From: Streptococcus viridans
GTDB lineage: Bacteria > Bacillota > Bacilli > Lactobacillales > Streptococcaceae
Length of the DNA: 64,000 nt
Assembly: GCF_900636365.1 (NCBI RefSeq)
Contig: NZ_LR134266.1
Span: forward strand, 1,253,501 to 1,317,500
Reading direction: 5' to 3'
Each line of letters begins with the position of its first letter. The first letter of the stretch is position 1. The notes beneath the pieces were generated by a model. It made no database searches, was not told where the DNA came from, and saw only the letters and a program-made list of their open reading frames with translations. Both the position numbers and the translations under genes were made by a program. Of the stretch, positions 44,887 to 56,800 are shown piece after piece.

Positions 44887-45894
44887 ATGCAAGATATTTA
44901 TTTCGGAACCTATACCAAACGAGACTCTAAAGGAATTTATAAGGCTTCCTTTGATGAGAGAACTGGACAGCTAAGTGATTTGCAACTAGTCGCTCAAGAG
45001 CCAAACCCAACCTATCTCGCTTTTTCAAAAGCTGGTTTCTTATACAGTGTAGGTGCAGACCAAGATCTTGGTGGCATTGCGAGCTTTAGCCCTGACCACC
45101 AATTAATCAATCATGTGGTCGATGAAGGAGCCCCCCTCTGTTATGTCTCTGTTGACGAGGAACGGGGCTTGGTTTATGGTGCCAACTATCACAAGGGACA
45201 AGTCCTCTCTTATCGTATCCATGAGGATGGTCATTTGACCTTTGTCGACCAAGCGACTCATCAGGGTTCTGGACCTCACAAAAACCAAGCTAGTCCCCAT
45301 GTACATTACGCAGATCTTACTCCCGATAAGTTGCTCATCACTTGTGATTTAGGTACTGATCAAGTAGTGGTCTACCAAGTTGATGATTTTGGGAAACTAA
45401 CGGAAGCACAAACCTACCAAACTGCTCCAGGTGCAGGTCCGCGTCACATCATTTTCCATTCTCATTACAAGACTGCCTACCTCATTAACGAACTAAACGC
45501 CACCATCGATGTCCTTTTCTATGATGGACTTGGCTACTTTGAACATTTCCAAACCATCTCAACTCTACCAGAAGATTATGAAGGTCAAAAATGGGCTGCT
45601 GCTATTCGCCTCTCCGAGGATGGGAAATTCCTCTATGCCTCAAATCGAGCTCATAACTCCATTGCAGTCTATGAAATCTTGGCAGACGGTAGCCTAGTGC
45701 TTCTAGAAATCGTTCCAACTAATGGACTCAATCCACGCGATTTCATTCTTAGTCCAGACCAAGAATATCTTATTGCAGTCCATCAAGATTCAGACAATGC
45801 CACTGTTTTTAAACGCGATAAAGCAAGTGGTAGATTGACTGAATTGAGTCATGATTTCTTCGTACCAGAGGCGGTTTGTGTCCTCTTCAACTAA
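44887..45894 (+). CDS. 6-phosphogluconolactonase-type beta-propeller lactonase
   Basis: 335 residues from the ATG at 44887 with GAGGTG upstream. It is a seven-bladed propeller of the YbhE/Pgl family: IYFGTYTKRDSKGIY at the start, NYHKGQVLSYRI, SPHVHYADLTPD, GAGPRHIIFHSH, KWAAAIRLSEDGKFLYASNR and GLNPRDFILSPDQEYLIAVH. It may hydrolyse 6-phosphogluconolactone in the pentose phosphate pathway; some members act on other lactones. It is monocistronic. Confidence 0.9.
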   Translation: MQDIYFGTYTKRDSKGIYKASFDERTGQLSDLQLVAQEPNPTYLAFSKAGFLYSVGADQDLGGIASFSPDHQLINHVVDEGAPLCYVSVDEERGLVYGANYHKGQVLSYRIHEDGHLTFVDQATHQGSGPHKNQASPHVHYADLTPDKLLITCDLGTDQVVVYQVDDFGKLTEAQTYQTAPGAGPRHIIFHSHYKTAYLINELNATIDVLFYDGLGYFEHFQTISTLPEDYEGQKWAAAIRLSEDGKFLYASNRAHNSIAVYEILADGSLVLLEIVPTNGLNPRDFILSPDQEYLIAVHQDSDNATVFKRDKASGRLTELSHDFFVPEAVCVLFN

Positions 45895-45919
45895 CAATCA
45901 AAACACTTGCTAGTCTGGT

Positions 45920-45947
45920 TGAAAAATGATTAAATAGTGATAAAATA
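45920..45947 (+). promoter_or_regulatory. Promoter of the 61-residue protein gene
   Basis: TTGAAA (45920-45925) and TAAAAT (45942-45947) with a 16-bp spacer; AGGAG follows at about 45958. Confidence 0.6.
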
Positions 45948-45969
45948 AATAGTTTATAGGAGAAACCTC

Positions 45970-46155
45970 ATGAACCCAATGGATTTGTTTAACCAAGTCA
46001 AAGAAATGATCGAAAAGAAAGATTTCGATGCTGCTAAAAAATTTATCGATGACAACAAGGATAACCTTGGTGACTACTTAGAACAAGCGAAAGCTCTTGT
46101 TGCTGGAAACGATCTAGTAAGCGGCGCTGTTGATAAAATCAAAGGCTTGTTCTAA
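45970..46155 (+). CDS. Small conserved-type helical protein (61 residues)
   Basis: It is all-helical and charged: MDLFNQVKEMIEKKDFDAAK, FIDDNKDNLGDYLEQAKALV, then VSGAVDKIKGLF. It has its own promoter, a good ribosome binding site (AGGAGAAACCTC) and a strong terminator, so it is very likely a real and well-expressed gene despite its size. The family is not recognised. The amphipathic helices and lack of Cys suggest a small soluble stress-type or regulatory protein, which is inference. Confidence 0.8.
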   Translation: MNPMDLFNQVKEMIEKKDFDAAKKFIDDNKDNLGDYLEQAKALVAGNDLVSGAVDKIKGLF

Positions 46156-46163
46156 TAAAACGA

Positions 46164-46192
46164 TTCCTCAACTATCTAGTTGAGGATTTTTT
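46164..46192 (+). terminator. Terminator of the 61-residue protein gene
   Basis: TCCTCAACTA pairs with TAGTTGAGGA and is followed by TTTTTT. Confidence 0.85.
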
Positions 46193-46206
46193 CTTGGCTC
46201 AATAGC

Positions 46207-46240
46207 AAAAAAATCCTTGAGAAAGCTCAAGGATTTTTTT
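46207..46240 (-). terminator. Bidirectional terminator of enolase
   Basis: AATCCTTGAG-AAAG-CTCAAGGATT is flanked by A and T runs, so it stops eno on the minus strand and read-through on the plus strand. Confidence 0.85.
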
Positions 46241-46255
46241 GTCTAGTAAACTAGC

Positions 46256-47563
<1,308 letters not shown>

Positions 47564-47598
47564 TTACTCTCCTTTGAGTTTAAATTTTTTACACCTCT

Positions 47599-47627
47599 AT
47601 GATACCTTAAAAATACGCGTTTTTCAA
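47599..47627 (-). promoter_or_regulatory. Promoter of eno
   Basis: On the minus strand TTGAAA (47627-47622) and TATCAT (47604-47599) have a 17-bp spacer, 40 bp before the eno start with AAAGGAG between. Confidence 0.7.
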
Positions 47628-47709
47628 GAAAAAACGTTATCTTTGTGCAGATTTTCCTTAACTTTATCAAGAAATCGCTTTCTTTTTGTTTTGATCAGCG
47701 TTTATACGT

Positions 47710-47740
47710 TTGGCATTTTTAACCTAAAGTATGATATACT
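47710..47740 (+). promoter_or_regulatory. Promoter of the YueI-like gene, probably leaderless
   Basis: TTGGCA (47710-47715) and an extended -10 TGATATACT (47732-47740). Only six bases separate the -10 box from the ATG at 47747, so transcription should begin at or next to the start codon. No Shine-Dalgarno sequence is present. Confidence 0.6.
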
Positions 47741-47746
47741 ATTCTT

Positions 47747-48190
47747 ATGACTGATCTATCTAAAGAAATTATGGAAAAGGCTAATGGTGGCCTAAAATTA
47801 AATCCTGATGAACAACGTCGCTTTCTAGGTACGTTTGAAGAGCGCGTTCTAGGATATGCCGATATAAGAACAAGCAATAGTCCTCAGCTTCAGAAGGGCT
47901 TTTTGAAGGTGCTGAAGAGTTTGAGTGAACAAGCTAACCCTCTCTTTGTAAAGATTTCCCCAAATGTTGATTCTAGTGTCCAGTTGAGCTATCTAAAACA
48001 AGCAAAAGAGTTCGGTTGCCAGGCTACTATTGTTTCGGAAGAGCATAACTCCTCTCCTTTTGGGCTCGTGATTCATACAGATGCACCAGTGAACACTACT
48101 GACAAGGACCTCCGAACTGCTTTTGCAGATCTCTGGGAGGAAGAAAAGAAGCCGACCAAACCTTCTCTTTGGAAAAAATGGTTTGGTTGA
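47747..48190 (+). CDS. DUF1694/YueI-like protein
   Basis: 147 residues. The family pattern is visible as EIMEKANGGLKLNPDEQRRF, LGTFEERVLGYADIRTSNS and FVKISPNVDSSVQLSYLKQA, with a basic tail KPSLWKKWFG. The fold is probably like ribosomal protein L7Ae or a pyrophosphatase-like sandwich; its function is unknown. It has no ribosome binding site and a -10 box directly before the ATG. Confidence 0.85.
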   Translation: MTDLSKEIMEKANGGLKLNPDEQRRFLGTFEERVLGYADIRTSNSPQLQKGFLKVLKSLSEQANPLFVKISPNVDSSVQLSYLKQAKEFGCQATIVSEEHNSSPFGLVIHTDAPVNTTDKDLRTAFADLWEEEKKPTKPSLWKKWFG

Positions 48191-48236
48191 TCAGAGCTGT
48201 CGCTTAGACATTTTATTAGTATTAAATATTAGATGG

Positions 48237-48261
48237 AAAAAAGCGGTTTAACCGCTTTTTT
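48237..48261 (-). terminator. Terminator overlapping the end of the glycerate kinase gene
   Basis: AAAAAGCGGTT and AACCGCTTTTT pair across the stop codon at 48250-48248, so the last codons form one arm. The T run on the minus strand follows at once. Confidence 0.85.
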
Positions 48262-49366
48262 CTATGCTTAATAGATTTCCGATATTTCTAGCTGTAAAGA
48301 TAAGATTTTCCCTCGCATTCTTCAGAAGTTGGTCTAAACTATCGGGGTGTTTCGTAATGGAAAAGGCTGCGATTATATTTTCAAATGGAAGATTTGGTAA
48401 ATCATCTGCAAGACTTCCACAAATGGCTATTACTGGAATTCCCTTTGGGGTTCTTCTCGCAACCCCTATCGGAGCTTTTCCGGATAGACTCTGATGATCC
48501 AGTCGCCCCTCACCGACAATGACCAAGTCTGCTGTTGCTACTTTAGTGTCAAAGTCAATCAAATCTAAACAGCTATCAATCCCTGATACCAGTCTCGCTT
48601 GCGCAAATGCACAAAGTCCAGCAGCAAGACCACCACCAGCTCCCATCCCTGCTTGGGTCAATACATTCGCACAGTTCTTTTCATAAAAGCTGTAAATAGC
48701 TTGATCTACTTGCTCAAACAAAGCAGGTCTCAGCCCCTTTTGTTTTCCAAACATATAGGTCGCACCATCTAGTCCACATAAGGGATTAGTAACATCTGCT
48801 AAAATCTGTATCTGAACATCATCTGGGATCTTGAACGCTTCCTCTTTACGGATAGAATCCCATTCTAAAATACTTTGCCCACAGGCCTTCAACTCCTTTC
48901 CTTCTCGATCATAGAATTTGTAGCCCAGACCTACTGCAAGTCCCAGGCCCCCATCGTTTGTCGCTGTTCCTCCAACCCCGATATAAATCTCCTTTTTCCC
49001 CTGTTTGATTAAATAACAAATCAGTTCACCGATTCCTCGGGTCTCTAAGTCAAGTGGACGGCGTTGATCAACTGGAATCTTTCCTAACCCAATCAAGTCG
49101 GCTACTTCAAAGAGAGCCAGAGAATCCTTCTCCACATACCGCATTTCTACCGGTTCTCCAAATGGTCCTGTGACAAGGGTAAAAGTTTCCTTCAAGCCCA
49201 ATGATAAACTGATGACTTCCACTGTCCCTTCGCCACCATCTCCAACAGGACAGGTGATCGGTTCTACATCGAGGAGAGACTGACGAAAGCCTTCTGCAAT
49301 AACTTCTGCTACTTCTTTCGCAGGTAAGGATTCTTTGAATGAATCTGGAGCAATTAATATTTTCAT
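48248..49366 (-). CDS. Glycerate 2-kinase (GarK/GlxK type)
   Basis: 372 residues with AGAGGAGG before the ATG. Family motifs: [60 protein letters not shown] and [22 protein letters not shown]. It phosphorylates D-glycerate to 2-phosphoglycerate, feeding directly into the enolase step encoded nearby, though on a separate transcript. The stop codon lies inside the terminator stem. Confidence 0.92.
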   Translation of the reverse strand: MKILIAPDSFKESLPAKEVAEVIAEGFRQSLLDVEPITCPVGDGGEGTVEVISLSLGLKETFTLVTGPFGEPVEMRYVEKDSLALFEVADLIGLGKIPVDQRRPLDLETRGIGELICYLIKQGKKEIYIGVGGTATNDGGLGLAVGLGYKFYDREGKELKACGQSILEWDSIRKEEAFKIPDDVQIQILADVTNPLCGLDGATYMFGKQKGLRPALFEQVDQAIYSFYEKNCANVLTQAGMGAGGGLAAGLCAFAQARLVSGIDSCLDLIDFDTKVATADLVIVGEGRLDHQSLSGKAPIGVARRTPKGIPVIAICGSLADDLPNLPFENIIAAFSITKHPDSLDQLLKNARENLIFTARNIGNLLSIEKSG

Positions 49367-49419
49367 GGATTCCTCCTCTTTTCTATTCTTCCCTTTCCTT
49401 TCACACCTTCATCTCCATA

Positions 49420-49453
49420 AAAAAACATCCAGGAATTTTCTCCTGGATGTTTT
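49420..49453 (-). terminator. Terminator of ezrA
   Basis: AACATCCAGGA pairs with TCCTGGATGTT and is flanked by A and T runs. Confidence 0.85.
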
Positions 49454-49456
49454 GGA

Positions 49457-51181
49457 TTAGAATCGGATGGATTCTCTTGTTTTTTCATATGAGGTAACAA
49501 ATCTCTCTGTTACTCCTGGTTCTACTGTTTCCAATGCTTCTGAAATAACTTTGAATGAAGCAGGATAGTCATACTCTTTTTCAAAAATGTACAAGGCTTC
49601 ATCAAACGCTGCTTGGACATGATCATCGAATGAACGATAGCGATTTGAGTATTGAAGCAACTGCTCTGTTAGGGTAGCATACTGTACTAATTTGTACGTT
49701 TCTTCCTCTAACTCTGTCATATCGTTGGTCAAAATATCCAGGAGACGGTTGGCGTTTTCAATATTGACACGACGACCTTCTAACTCAGCCAAGAGAGCTT
49801 CAGTGTTATCACTTGCAGTGAAGAAGATAGTAAGGAAGGATTGAGGAATTCCAGGTAAGTTACGCTTATCCATGTAGCGCTTAATGGCATGTAAACGGTT
49901 GGCGTAGATATTTACCTTTTGACGAGCATTCGTATCGTCTTTCTCAATCTTAGATAAGGTTTCGCTCAGTGCAATTTGATCATCTTCAATTTCTTTCAGA
50001 CGTTCTTCAATCGCTTCTAACTCTTCTTGAAGAATAGAGTAGGCTTTTTGAGTTTCAGATGTATCCTTCAAGGCATCCTCTACAACGAGCTCTTGAGCTG
50101 TTAATTCAGCTTCTAACTCTTTCAAATGATTTTCCTTGAGTTCTTTGCTCTCGAATGTTTTACTGAGACGTTCAACTTCTTCTGCTAAACGCTTGTTATT
50201 TTCCTTCGCATGGGCAAGGTAACCTGGTAAGGCTTTGACCAATTTTTCAACGACTTTGTGTGATTCAATTTCACGAGTGAAAATATCATACAAGGCGTTG
50301 ATTTCTTCTTGAATCTGCTCATTTTCATAGAGCGCATTATCTAATTCTAGAGCAGCAACATTTTGTAGATTGGCTTTCAGAGATGCATGTAATTGTTGGA
50401 AACGTGCTTCCAAGTCGGTCTCTGTAAAATGATAACCAGACTCCAAAAGTTTGCGATGACCAGCTTCCAAATCTTCCAATTGGTCAGGAAGGGTTGTTTG
50501 GACATCCTTCACAATTGCAGGAACTTTTTCAACAATGTGAGTCAAGGCTACAATATGGTTTTCTGCTGTGTCAAGAATTTCAGCAGCTTCAACAGGGTCA
50601 CCAGAAGAATTCAAGGTTACAAATTTTGAAAACTCAACTTGAATATTTTCAGCTTGCTTCTCAATTTCGGGAAGCGCTGGGCCGTATGCATCTGGATCAG
50701 AAGCCACTTGTTTTTGCAAGTTTTCAAACATATCCAAGGCATGAACAACGCGACCGCTATTCATTTCTTCTTTTTCTTTTAATTCAGATAAAGCTTGACG
50801 GATAGCCTTGATGTCTTCATCAATTAATTGAATCTGACTCTCAATATTTCCAATTGCTTGTTTCGCTTTTAAAAAGCGGAAAGAATTGTTGTAGCCTTCT
50901 GCTTCAAAGAGGTTGTTCTCAATATCGGCAAAAGAATTGAGGGATAGGTCCACCCATTTTTGATTCCATTCACGAAATGCAACTTGACTTTGACCAATCA
51001 AATGCATATTCTTCACAGCCTCTACTTCATCATTTACCGGAAGGTTATACAACTCTTCTTTTCGTTCTTCCAGTGCTGCTAGTAAGGCTTCGTTACGCTT
51101 TCTCAATAAGACTGCCACTACATATCCTAAAACCAAAAGGACACCAATGACAATAATGAGAATAATTAGTCCACGAGACAT
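49457..51181 (-). CDS. ezrA: Septation ring formation regulator EzrA
   Basis: 574 residues. A single N-terminal membrane helix (LIILIIVIGVLLVLGYVVAVLL) is followed by a cytoplasmic spectrin-like coiled-coil rod to the end, the standard EzrA layout. It organises FtsZ at midcell and is important for division and growth-site placement in cocci. AAGGAG lies 6 bp before the ATG. It is downstream of gyrB, as in other streptococci. Confidence 0.96.
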   Translation of the reverse strand: MSRGLIILIIVIGVLLVLGYVVAVLLRKRNEALLAALEERKEELYNLPVNDEVEAVKNMHLIGQSQVAFREWNQKWVDLSLNSFADIENNLFEAEGYNNSFRFLKAKQAIGNIESQIQLIDEDIKAIRQALSELKEKEEMNSGRVVHALDMFENLQKQVASDPDAYGPALPEIEKQAENIQVEFSKFVTLNSSGDPVEAAEILDTAENHIVALTHIVEKVPAIVKDVQTTLPDQLEDLEAGHRKLLESGYHFTETDLEARFQQLHASLKANLQNVAALELDNALYENEQIQEEINALYDIFTREIESHKVVEKLVKALPGYLAHAKENNKRLAEEVERLSKTFESKELKENHLKELEAELTAQELVVEDALKDTSETQKAYSILQEELEAIEERLKEIEDDQIALSETLSKIEKDDTNARQKVNIYANRLHAIKRYMDKRNLPGIPQSFLTIFFTASDNTEALLAELEGRRVNIENANRLLDILTNDMTELEEETYKLVQYATLTEQLLQYSNRYRSFDDHVQAAFDEALYIFEKEYDYPASFKVISEALETVEPGVTERFVTSYEKTRESIRF

Positions 51182-51267
51182 ATAAAAACTCCTTCATTAA
51201 ATTACTTGAAAGTAATCGTAGTTATTATATCATAAATATTCGAATAATTGGCAAATATCGCAGAATT

Positions 51268-53229
<1,962 letters not shown>

Positions 53230-53793
53230 CTAATTAAAAATATAGGCACTTAATTGATCCATTGAGTCAAACAAATAAGTCTCCATGCCAGCTCTTTGAC
53301 CAGCTTCGATATCGATCGGGCGATCTCCAATCACCAAGCCTGACTCAATCGCATACTTGTCTTTTAGATACAACATGGACGTAGGATCTGGTTTACGTGG
53401 AAAACCATCATCAGCTGTCACAACTTCTGTAAAGTAATGACGAATCCCTGTTTTTTCTAAGATGGTCTCTACATGATGGTCACGGTGAGAAATCAAAAAA
53501 TGACGGGCTCCGACCACTGTCAGACGATGCAATAACTCCTCAGTCCCCTCGAATAAGCAGGGGATTTCAAGAGCTTCTTTCTCTCGTTGTTTATACTCTC
53601 CCAGAAAGTCTGGAAGGTCTGCCGCAAACTGCTGAACAGCATAATCCGTGGAAACCTTTAAAGCTGCATAAACAGAATCATGATCAGCCTCCCTTTGGAA
53701 ATACTGTAAGGTCGCTACAAAAGCTTTTGTAGAGGTCTCATAATTGTCCAATAAAGTCCCACCAAGATCCCATATAAAATCATGATAATCCAT
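53230..53793 (-). CDS. HAD-superfamily hydrolase, phosphoglycolate-phosphatase type
   Basis: 187 residues with HAD motif I as DFIWDLGGTLLDN (the second Asp is replaced by Gly: DLGGT instead of DxDGT), motif II as HFLISHRDH, motif III Lys in FPRKPDPT and motif IV as GLVIGDRPIDIEAG. DxGGT-type members occur in this streptococcal subgroup, but the loss of the second Asp may weaken phosphatase activity. It ends 13 bp before gyrB and may be co-transcribed with it. TGGTATAAT lies 7 bp before the ATG, with no ribosome binding site. Confidence 0.88.
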   Translation of the reverse strand: MDYHDFIWDLGGTLLDNYETSTKAFVATLQYFQREADHDSVYAALKVSTDYAVQQFAADLPDFLGEYKQREKEALEIPCLFEGTEELLHRLTVVGARHFLISHRDHHVETILEKTGIRHYFTEVVTADDGFPRKPDPTSMLYLKDKYAIESGLVIGDRPIDIEAGQRAGMETYLFDSMDQLSAYIFN

Positions 53794-53800
53794 AGTTTCA

Positions 53801-53809
53801 ATTATACCA
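53801..53809 (-). promoter_or_regulatory. Extended -10 promoter of the HAD-gyrB unit, probably leaderless
   Basis: The minus strand reads TGGTATAAT, ending seven bases before the ATG of the HAD gene. The predicted start point falls on or next to the start codon. Confidence 0.6.
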
Positions 53810-53922
53810 TATTTTTCAAAAAATTGCTTGTAAAGTCAATGTTTTCACGGTTTTTTTACAGTCATCTCCCACCTATTTTACTTTCATTCAAAAAGCATTT
53901 ATATTTTAGAAATCTAGACGAT

Positions 53923-53960
53923 AAAAAAATGAAGACAGGAAATTCCCTACCTTCATTTTT
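53923..53960 (-). terminator. Terminator of the DJ-1 gene
   Basis: AAAAATGAAG and CTTCATTTTT pair across a partly paired 17-base interior, flanked by A and T runs. Confidence 0.7.
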
Positions 53961-53971
53961 CATCTCACCAT

Positions 53972-54529
53972 CTATGGGGCCGATGTCCCAAAAACATCTT
54001 GATAGAGCATGCCTGCTCTTAATTTTGCTGCATCCCCACCAAAATGGTTGACCAATGCATAAGAAAAAGCCAGTGCAGTTGCAGGACCCCGACTGGTCAA
54101 GATGTGACCATCCTGAACCACTGCTTCTTTCACATAGTGTCCTGTTGCAATTTCTTTTTCAAAGCCATCATAGCAGGTGTAGTGTTTTTCATCTAACACT
54201 CCTGCCCGATCCAACACAATCGGAGCTGCACAAATAGCCGCAAGACTTTTCCCTTGTTCATGGGCTTCTTTTAAAGACTGAATCAAGCCTTCATGGTCGC
54301 GTAGATTCGCCGCACCAGGCATCCCTCCTGGAAGGACAATGCCATCAAAATGATCCAATGAACCGGACCAGATTTCATCTACCTTCACTGTGATGCCATG
54401 AGAACCTGTCACTTCTGGATCAAATCCAACCATTTGGCACTCGATTGCTGCTCTTCGCAAGACATCGACAACGGTCAAGGCCTCTATTTCCTCAAACCCA
54501 CTTGCTAACATAACTGCTACTTTTGACAT
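53972..54529 (-). CDS. DJ-1/PfpI family protein (YajL/ThiJ type)
   Basis: 185 residues. The nucleophile elbow is AAICAAPIVL with catalytic Cys; upstream Glu lies in FEEIEALTVVDVLRRA, and GIVLPGGMPGAANLRDH precedes the elbow. Proteins of this branch act as glyoxalase/deglycase or redox chaperones; streptococcal members are often annotated as thiazole biosynthesis proteins without proof. It follows rodA by 1 bp on the same strand and is co-transcribed. Confidence 0.9.
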   Translation of the reverse strand: MSKVAVMLASGFEEIEALTVVDVLRRAAIECQMVGFDPEVTGSHGITVKVDEIWSGSLDHFDGIVLPGGMPGAANLRDHEGLIQSLKEAHEQGKSLAAICAAPIVLDRAGVLDEKHYTCYDGFEKEIATGHYVKEAVVQDGHILTSRGPATALAFSYALVNHFGGDAAKLRAGMLYQDVFGTSAP

Positions 54530-54530
54530 A

Positions 54531-55775
54531 TCAAATGATTCCTTTCTCTTGTAGCCGACTGAGTTGTTTTTGCCTCAATAGTCGACTTTCTTTTTTTCGT
54601 TCTTCTGTCACTCGATTTTGATGGCTCATGGATAACAATAAGCCAATCCCAATGAGGTTACTAACAATAGCCGATCCCCCTTGTGAGATAAAAGGCAAGG
54701 GAATTCCAGTCAGTGGTAATATACCTGTTACGGCCCCAATATTTTCAAATATGTGGAAGACTAACATCATGATGAAACCAGTTGAGATATAGGTGTAAAA
54801 TTGATTATTGGATTTCAGGGTAATTCGCAACATTTTATAAACTAAAAACATGTATAAGAGAAGGAGACCCAGTCCTCCTACAAATCCAAAATCTTCCGCA
54901 ATGACCGTAAAAATCATATCACTCTCCCGGACAGGGATCAAAAGGTTGGATACATTAAAGCCTTGGCCCAATAAACCACCGCTTGCGATTGCCAACTGTC
55001 CTTGAGCCTGTTGGAAAGTCATGGTTTGTGCATAATCAAAAGGATTTAACCAGGCTAAAATACGATTCATCTGATAGGTGGGCATCCCCAGAGTTTGATG
55101 AAGAAAGGCCCGCCCACCGTTTGATAGAAAGATGGCCAAAAAGAGAGCGATTCCCCCTGCGAGGGTTAAAAAGATTGGTAAAATGATTTTCCAGGAGACC
55201 CCTGAGATGAGGACTACCCCTGAGAAAATCGCCATAAATACCAAGGAGGTTCCAAAATCATGTTGGAAGGCTAAGAGCCCAATAACCGGTACGGTATAGG
55301 CAGCAATTTGTAGAATGAGAAAAAAGTCTTTTTTTAGCGTTCGCTCTTCTTCCCTATTGTTTCGTAAAAAATGAACAATCGAACGAGAGACCATCAAGAT
55401 ATAAGAAATTTTCATAAATTCTGATGGTTGAAAGAGGCTAATCCCCTTATAGGATATCCAGTTTTTAGAACCGGTCGAAGCAACCAAGTTTGGGTTGTAA
55501 AAATAAAGGGGCAAGACCATTAAGACCAAACCAAAGACATACAAATAAGGCGTCACTTTCCATAAAAATTCTGTATTAAAGAGCATGACGACAAAACTAA
55601 TCATACAGCCCAAAACAATCCAGGCAACCTGTTGGCCTAGAATGGGCCAAACCAGGTCAGGATAATCATTTGAAACTGCAATGTAGACTGCCACCACTCC
55701 AAATGCCAACAATAACAAAACAGTGGTGATCAAGGAGAAATCTCCTCTAAGTTTGAAAGACTGACGTCTCTTCAT
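54531..55775 (-). CDS. rodA: Peptidoglycan glycosyltransferase RodA (SEDS family)
   Basis: 414 residues with about ten membrane segments. The SEDS signature is present: STGSKNWISYKGISLFQPSE, LLAFQHDFGTSLVFMAIF (catalytic Asp), RILAWLNPF, QAQGQLAIASGGLLGQGF and TGIPLPFISQGGSAI. It polymerises lipid II for peripheral cell-wall growth together with a class B PBP. The gyrB-rodA neighbourhood distinguishes it from ftsW. AAAGGGAG lies before the ATG. Confidence 0.94.
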   Translation of the reverse strand: MKRRQSFKLRGDFSLITTVLLLLAFGVVAVYIAVSNDYPDLVWPILGQQVAWIVLGCMISFVVMLFNTEFLWKVTPYLYVFGLVLMVLPLYFYNPNLVASTGSKNWISYKGISLFQPSEFMKISYILMVSRSIVHFLRNNREEERTLKKDFFLILQIAAYTVPVIGLLAFQHDFGTSLVFMAIFSGVVLISGVSWKIILPIFLTLAGGIALFLAIFLSNGGRAFLHQTLGMPTYQMNRILAWLNPFDYAQTMTFQQAQGQLAIASGGLLGQGFNVSNLLIPVRESDMIFTVIAEDFGFVGGLGLLLLYMFLVYKMLRITLKSNNQFYTYISTGFIMMLVFHIFENIGAVTGILPLTGIPLPFISQGGSAIVSNLIGIGLLLSMSHQNRVTEERKKESRLLRQKQLSRLQEKGII

Positions 55776-55791
55776 TTTATCTCCCTTTCAT

Positions 55792-56799
55792 TTAGATTCT
55801 TAAAACGTGTTGAAGTAGCAAACTAGAAATGGATACAGCTAGCCAGGCCACAAGGCCGATGAGCAAAGGGGCCACCCCCTGCTTACGGAAGGCCTGAATA
55901 GACACTTGACTTCCAATGCCAACCAAGGCCATGGCCATCAAATATTGTGACAACCATTTACAGAAGGGGATCCAAGAACTTGGAAACCAGCCAAAGGACG
56001 TCACTAAAGAGGCCAAAAGGAAGTAAAAAATAAACCAAGGAACAATTTTACTCAATTTCACTTGCTTGCCTTCTCGATCCTGTTTCGACCGTCCTAGAAG
56101 TTTTAGTCCCAACATCCCAAAACAGATTGGAATAATCATCAGAGCTCGGGTCAACTTTACAACCGTAGCCACTTCACCCGCTGCTTTACTATAGGAAAAT
56201 GCGGCCGCTACAACAGATGAGGTATCATTAATGGCCGTTCCTGCCCAAAAACCAAATTGCCGATCCGTCATAGCAAGGAGGTGACCAAAGAAAGGAAAGA
56301 GGAAAACCGCTAGGATATTAAAGAAAAAGATGGTCGACATGGACAGAGCAATGTCATTTTCATCAGCTTCTAGAACAGGAGAGGCTGCCGCGATTGCAGA
56401 ACCTCCACAAATAGCTGTCCCCATTCCAACCAAGGCTGTTAAGATCTTTGGAGCTTTTAAGAGGTAGCCCATTGCAAAAGCAGAGAGAAAGGCAATACTG
56501 ATGGTCGGTAAACTAATGACCAAAGAAGAAAGGCCCAATTGGGTCACCTTTTGAAAGGACAAGGTAAAGCCCATCAAGATAATGGAATATTGCAAGAGTT
56601 TTTTCCCTGAATAGGCTAGTCCCGGCCTGCTATTTTGAGGCAAGAGTTGACTAGCATTCAAGAGGATCCCACATAGGATAGCAAAGAGACTAGAGCCAAG
56701 GATAGGTACTGCTTTTCCTAACACCATAGATAGTCCTGCTGTGAGAGCGGCTAGCAAGACACCGGGAACATACTGAGTTCCATTGGGTTTTTGATTCAT
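55792..56799 (-). CDS. YeiH/UPF0324 family putative sulfate exporter
   Basis: 335 residues from MNQKPNG with GGAG 6 bp upstream; the longer frame starts inside dinG. Ten or so membrane helices carry the conserved AICGGSAIAAASPVL and WAGTAINDTSSVVAAAF. Relatives are UPF0324 proteins, putatively anion (sulfate) exporters; this rests on annotation by homology. It starts just after the dinG stop and lies upstream of rodA, so a dinG-yeiH-rodA-DJ-1 transcript is likely. Confidence 0.88.
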   Translation of the reverse strand: MNQKPNGTQYVPGVLLAALTAGLSMVLGKAVPILGSSLFAILCGILLNASQLLPQNSRPGLAYSGKKLLQYSIILMGFTLSFQKVTQLGLSSLVISLPTISIAFLSAFAMGYLLKAPKILTALVGMGTAICGGSAIAAASPVLEADENDIALSMSTIFFFNILAVFLFPFFGHLLAMTDRQFGFWAGTAINDTSSVVAAAFSYSKAAGEVATVVKLTRALMIIPICFGMLGLKLLGRSKQDREGKQVKLSKIVPWFIFYFLLASLVTSFGWFPSSWIPFCKWLSQYLMAMALVGIGSQVSIQAFRKQGVAPLLIGLVAWLAVSISSLLLQHVLRI

Positions 56800-56800
56800 G

